A DNA stretch of 64,000 nt from Jannaschia formosa. Lineage in GTDB: Bacteria > Pseudomonadota > Alphaproteobacteria > Rhodobacterales > Rhodobacteraceae. The notes under the pieces were generated by a model. The model worked only from the letters and a program-made list of their open reading frames with translations, made no database searches and had not been told where the DNA came from. The stretch covers positions 1-64,000 of the forward strand of contig NZ_QPLJ01000019.1 in the NCBI RefSeq assembly GCF_003340555.1. Reading direction: 5' to 3'. Below are positions 63,784 to 64,000 of the stretch, in pieces. Each line of letters opens with the position of its first letter. Positions within the stretch are counted from its first letter, which is position 1. The position numbers and the translations under genes were made by a program.

Positions 63784-64000
63784 ATGGGGTCGGACAGGAC
63801 GGGCATCTTCGCGGGCGACGACCCGTTCGTGATCGCGCGCACCTGGCTGGCCGAGGCCGAGGCGTCCGAACCCGAGGATCCGAACGCCATCGCGCTGGCC
63901 ACCGTCGACGAGGACGGCCTGCCCAACGTCCGTATGGTCCTGCTGAAGGAGATCGAGATCGGCGACGACGGGACCGGCGGCTTCGTCTTCTACACCAATT
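63784..64000 (+). CDS. pdxH: Pyridoxamine 5'-phosphate oxidase PdxH, C-terminus outside window
   Basis: The first 72 residues of PdxH, which oxidises pyridoxine or pyridoxamine 5'-phosphate to PLP using [26 protein letters not shown] and [20 protein letters not shown] (substrate and FMN-binding Arg and Lys) are the usual N-terminal blocks. The ATG at 63784 follows AAGGGGCAGGGC. The rest of the gene is beyond the window edge. PLP made by this enzyme would serve the aminotransferase and decarboxylase at 32-35 kb. Confidence 0.94.
   Translation, partial: MGSDRTGIFAGDDPFVIARTWLAEAEASEPEDPNAIALATVDEDGLPNVRMVLLKEIEIGDDGTGGFVFYTN

Overview
The window is a very GC-rich (roughly 70% by eye), densely coding chromosomal segment of an alphaproteobacterium, most probably a member of the Rhodobacteraceae (Roseobacter/Rhodobacter group). 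Supporting signs are the hom-glpX-recJ and tolC-pcm neighbourhoods, a CckA-type hybrid kinase preceded by a CtrA box, recA with a GTTC-N7-GTTC type SOS box followed by alaS, a DUF6280 protein, a single-cysteine IscR-like regulator, and hairpin repeats ending in CCCCCGGAGTATTT between genes. Most of it is core genome.

Layout. 1-1.65 kb is accessory: a cut-off IS256-family transposase, a frameshifted and truncated nuclease gene, then tRNA-Glu(UUC). 1.7-7.0 kb (all minus) holds recJ, glpX, a YghZ-type aldo/keto reductase and homoserine dehydrogenase. 7.1-9.3 kb has a small lipoprotein divergent from a TetR regulator, EF-P and the DUF6280 gene. 9.4-13.0 kb has a VIT-type transporter, a PopZ-like acidic protein, tolC and pcm. 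13.0-13.4 kb is a gene-free interval with three strong tandem hairpins and an FNR-like box. 13.4-20.7 kb is a peptide-type ABC import operon (binding protein, two permeases, fused double ATPase) ending in a DUF1206 membrane protein. 21-27 kb: miaA, pyrH, lipA, a DegS-like protease and an ABC exporter. 27-29 kb: two c-type cytochromes and a MocA-like nucleotidyltransferase. 29-35.4 kb: a dimethylglycine dehydrogenase-like enzyme and a translationally coupled aminotransferase / PEP-mutase-isocitrate-lyase-like / PLP-decarboxylase operon.

35.5-45.3 kb (mostly plus): cysS, citramalate synthase coupled to a methyltransferase and a squalene/phytoene-synthase-like protein, flavin reductase, agmatinase, a lipoprotein, guaB and an RsmB-like methyltransferase. 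45.4-53 kb: cckA, a sulfotransferase-like gene, recA and alaS. 53-57.5 kb (minus): SMR exporter, YitT protein, isocitrate dehydrogenase, a secreted EF-hand repeat protein, an HD-domain protein and a hypothetical. 57.6-64 kb: alpha/beta hydrolase divergent from an IscR-like regulator, tusA-like, a membrane hydrolase coupled to a cytochrome P450, gpt, a LysE exporter, fabI and the start of pdxH.

The most interesting items are the hairpin cluster with C-rich loops upstream of pcm, the CtrA box and very long linker of CckA, the unassigned three-enzyme PLP operon, the hydrolase-P450 pair, the PopZ-like protein, the 21-residue EF-hand repeat protein and three families of dispersed intergenic repeats. 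No CRISPR array, rRNA, prophage or complete mobile element was seen. No similarity search was run; family calls rest on motifs and recognised sequence patterns.
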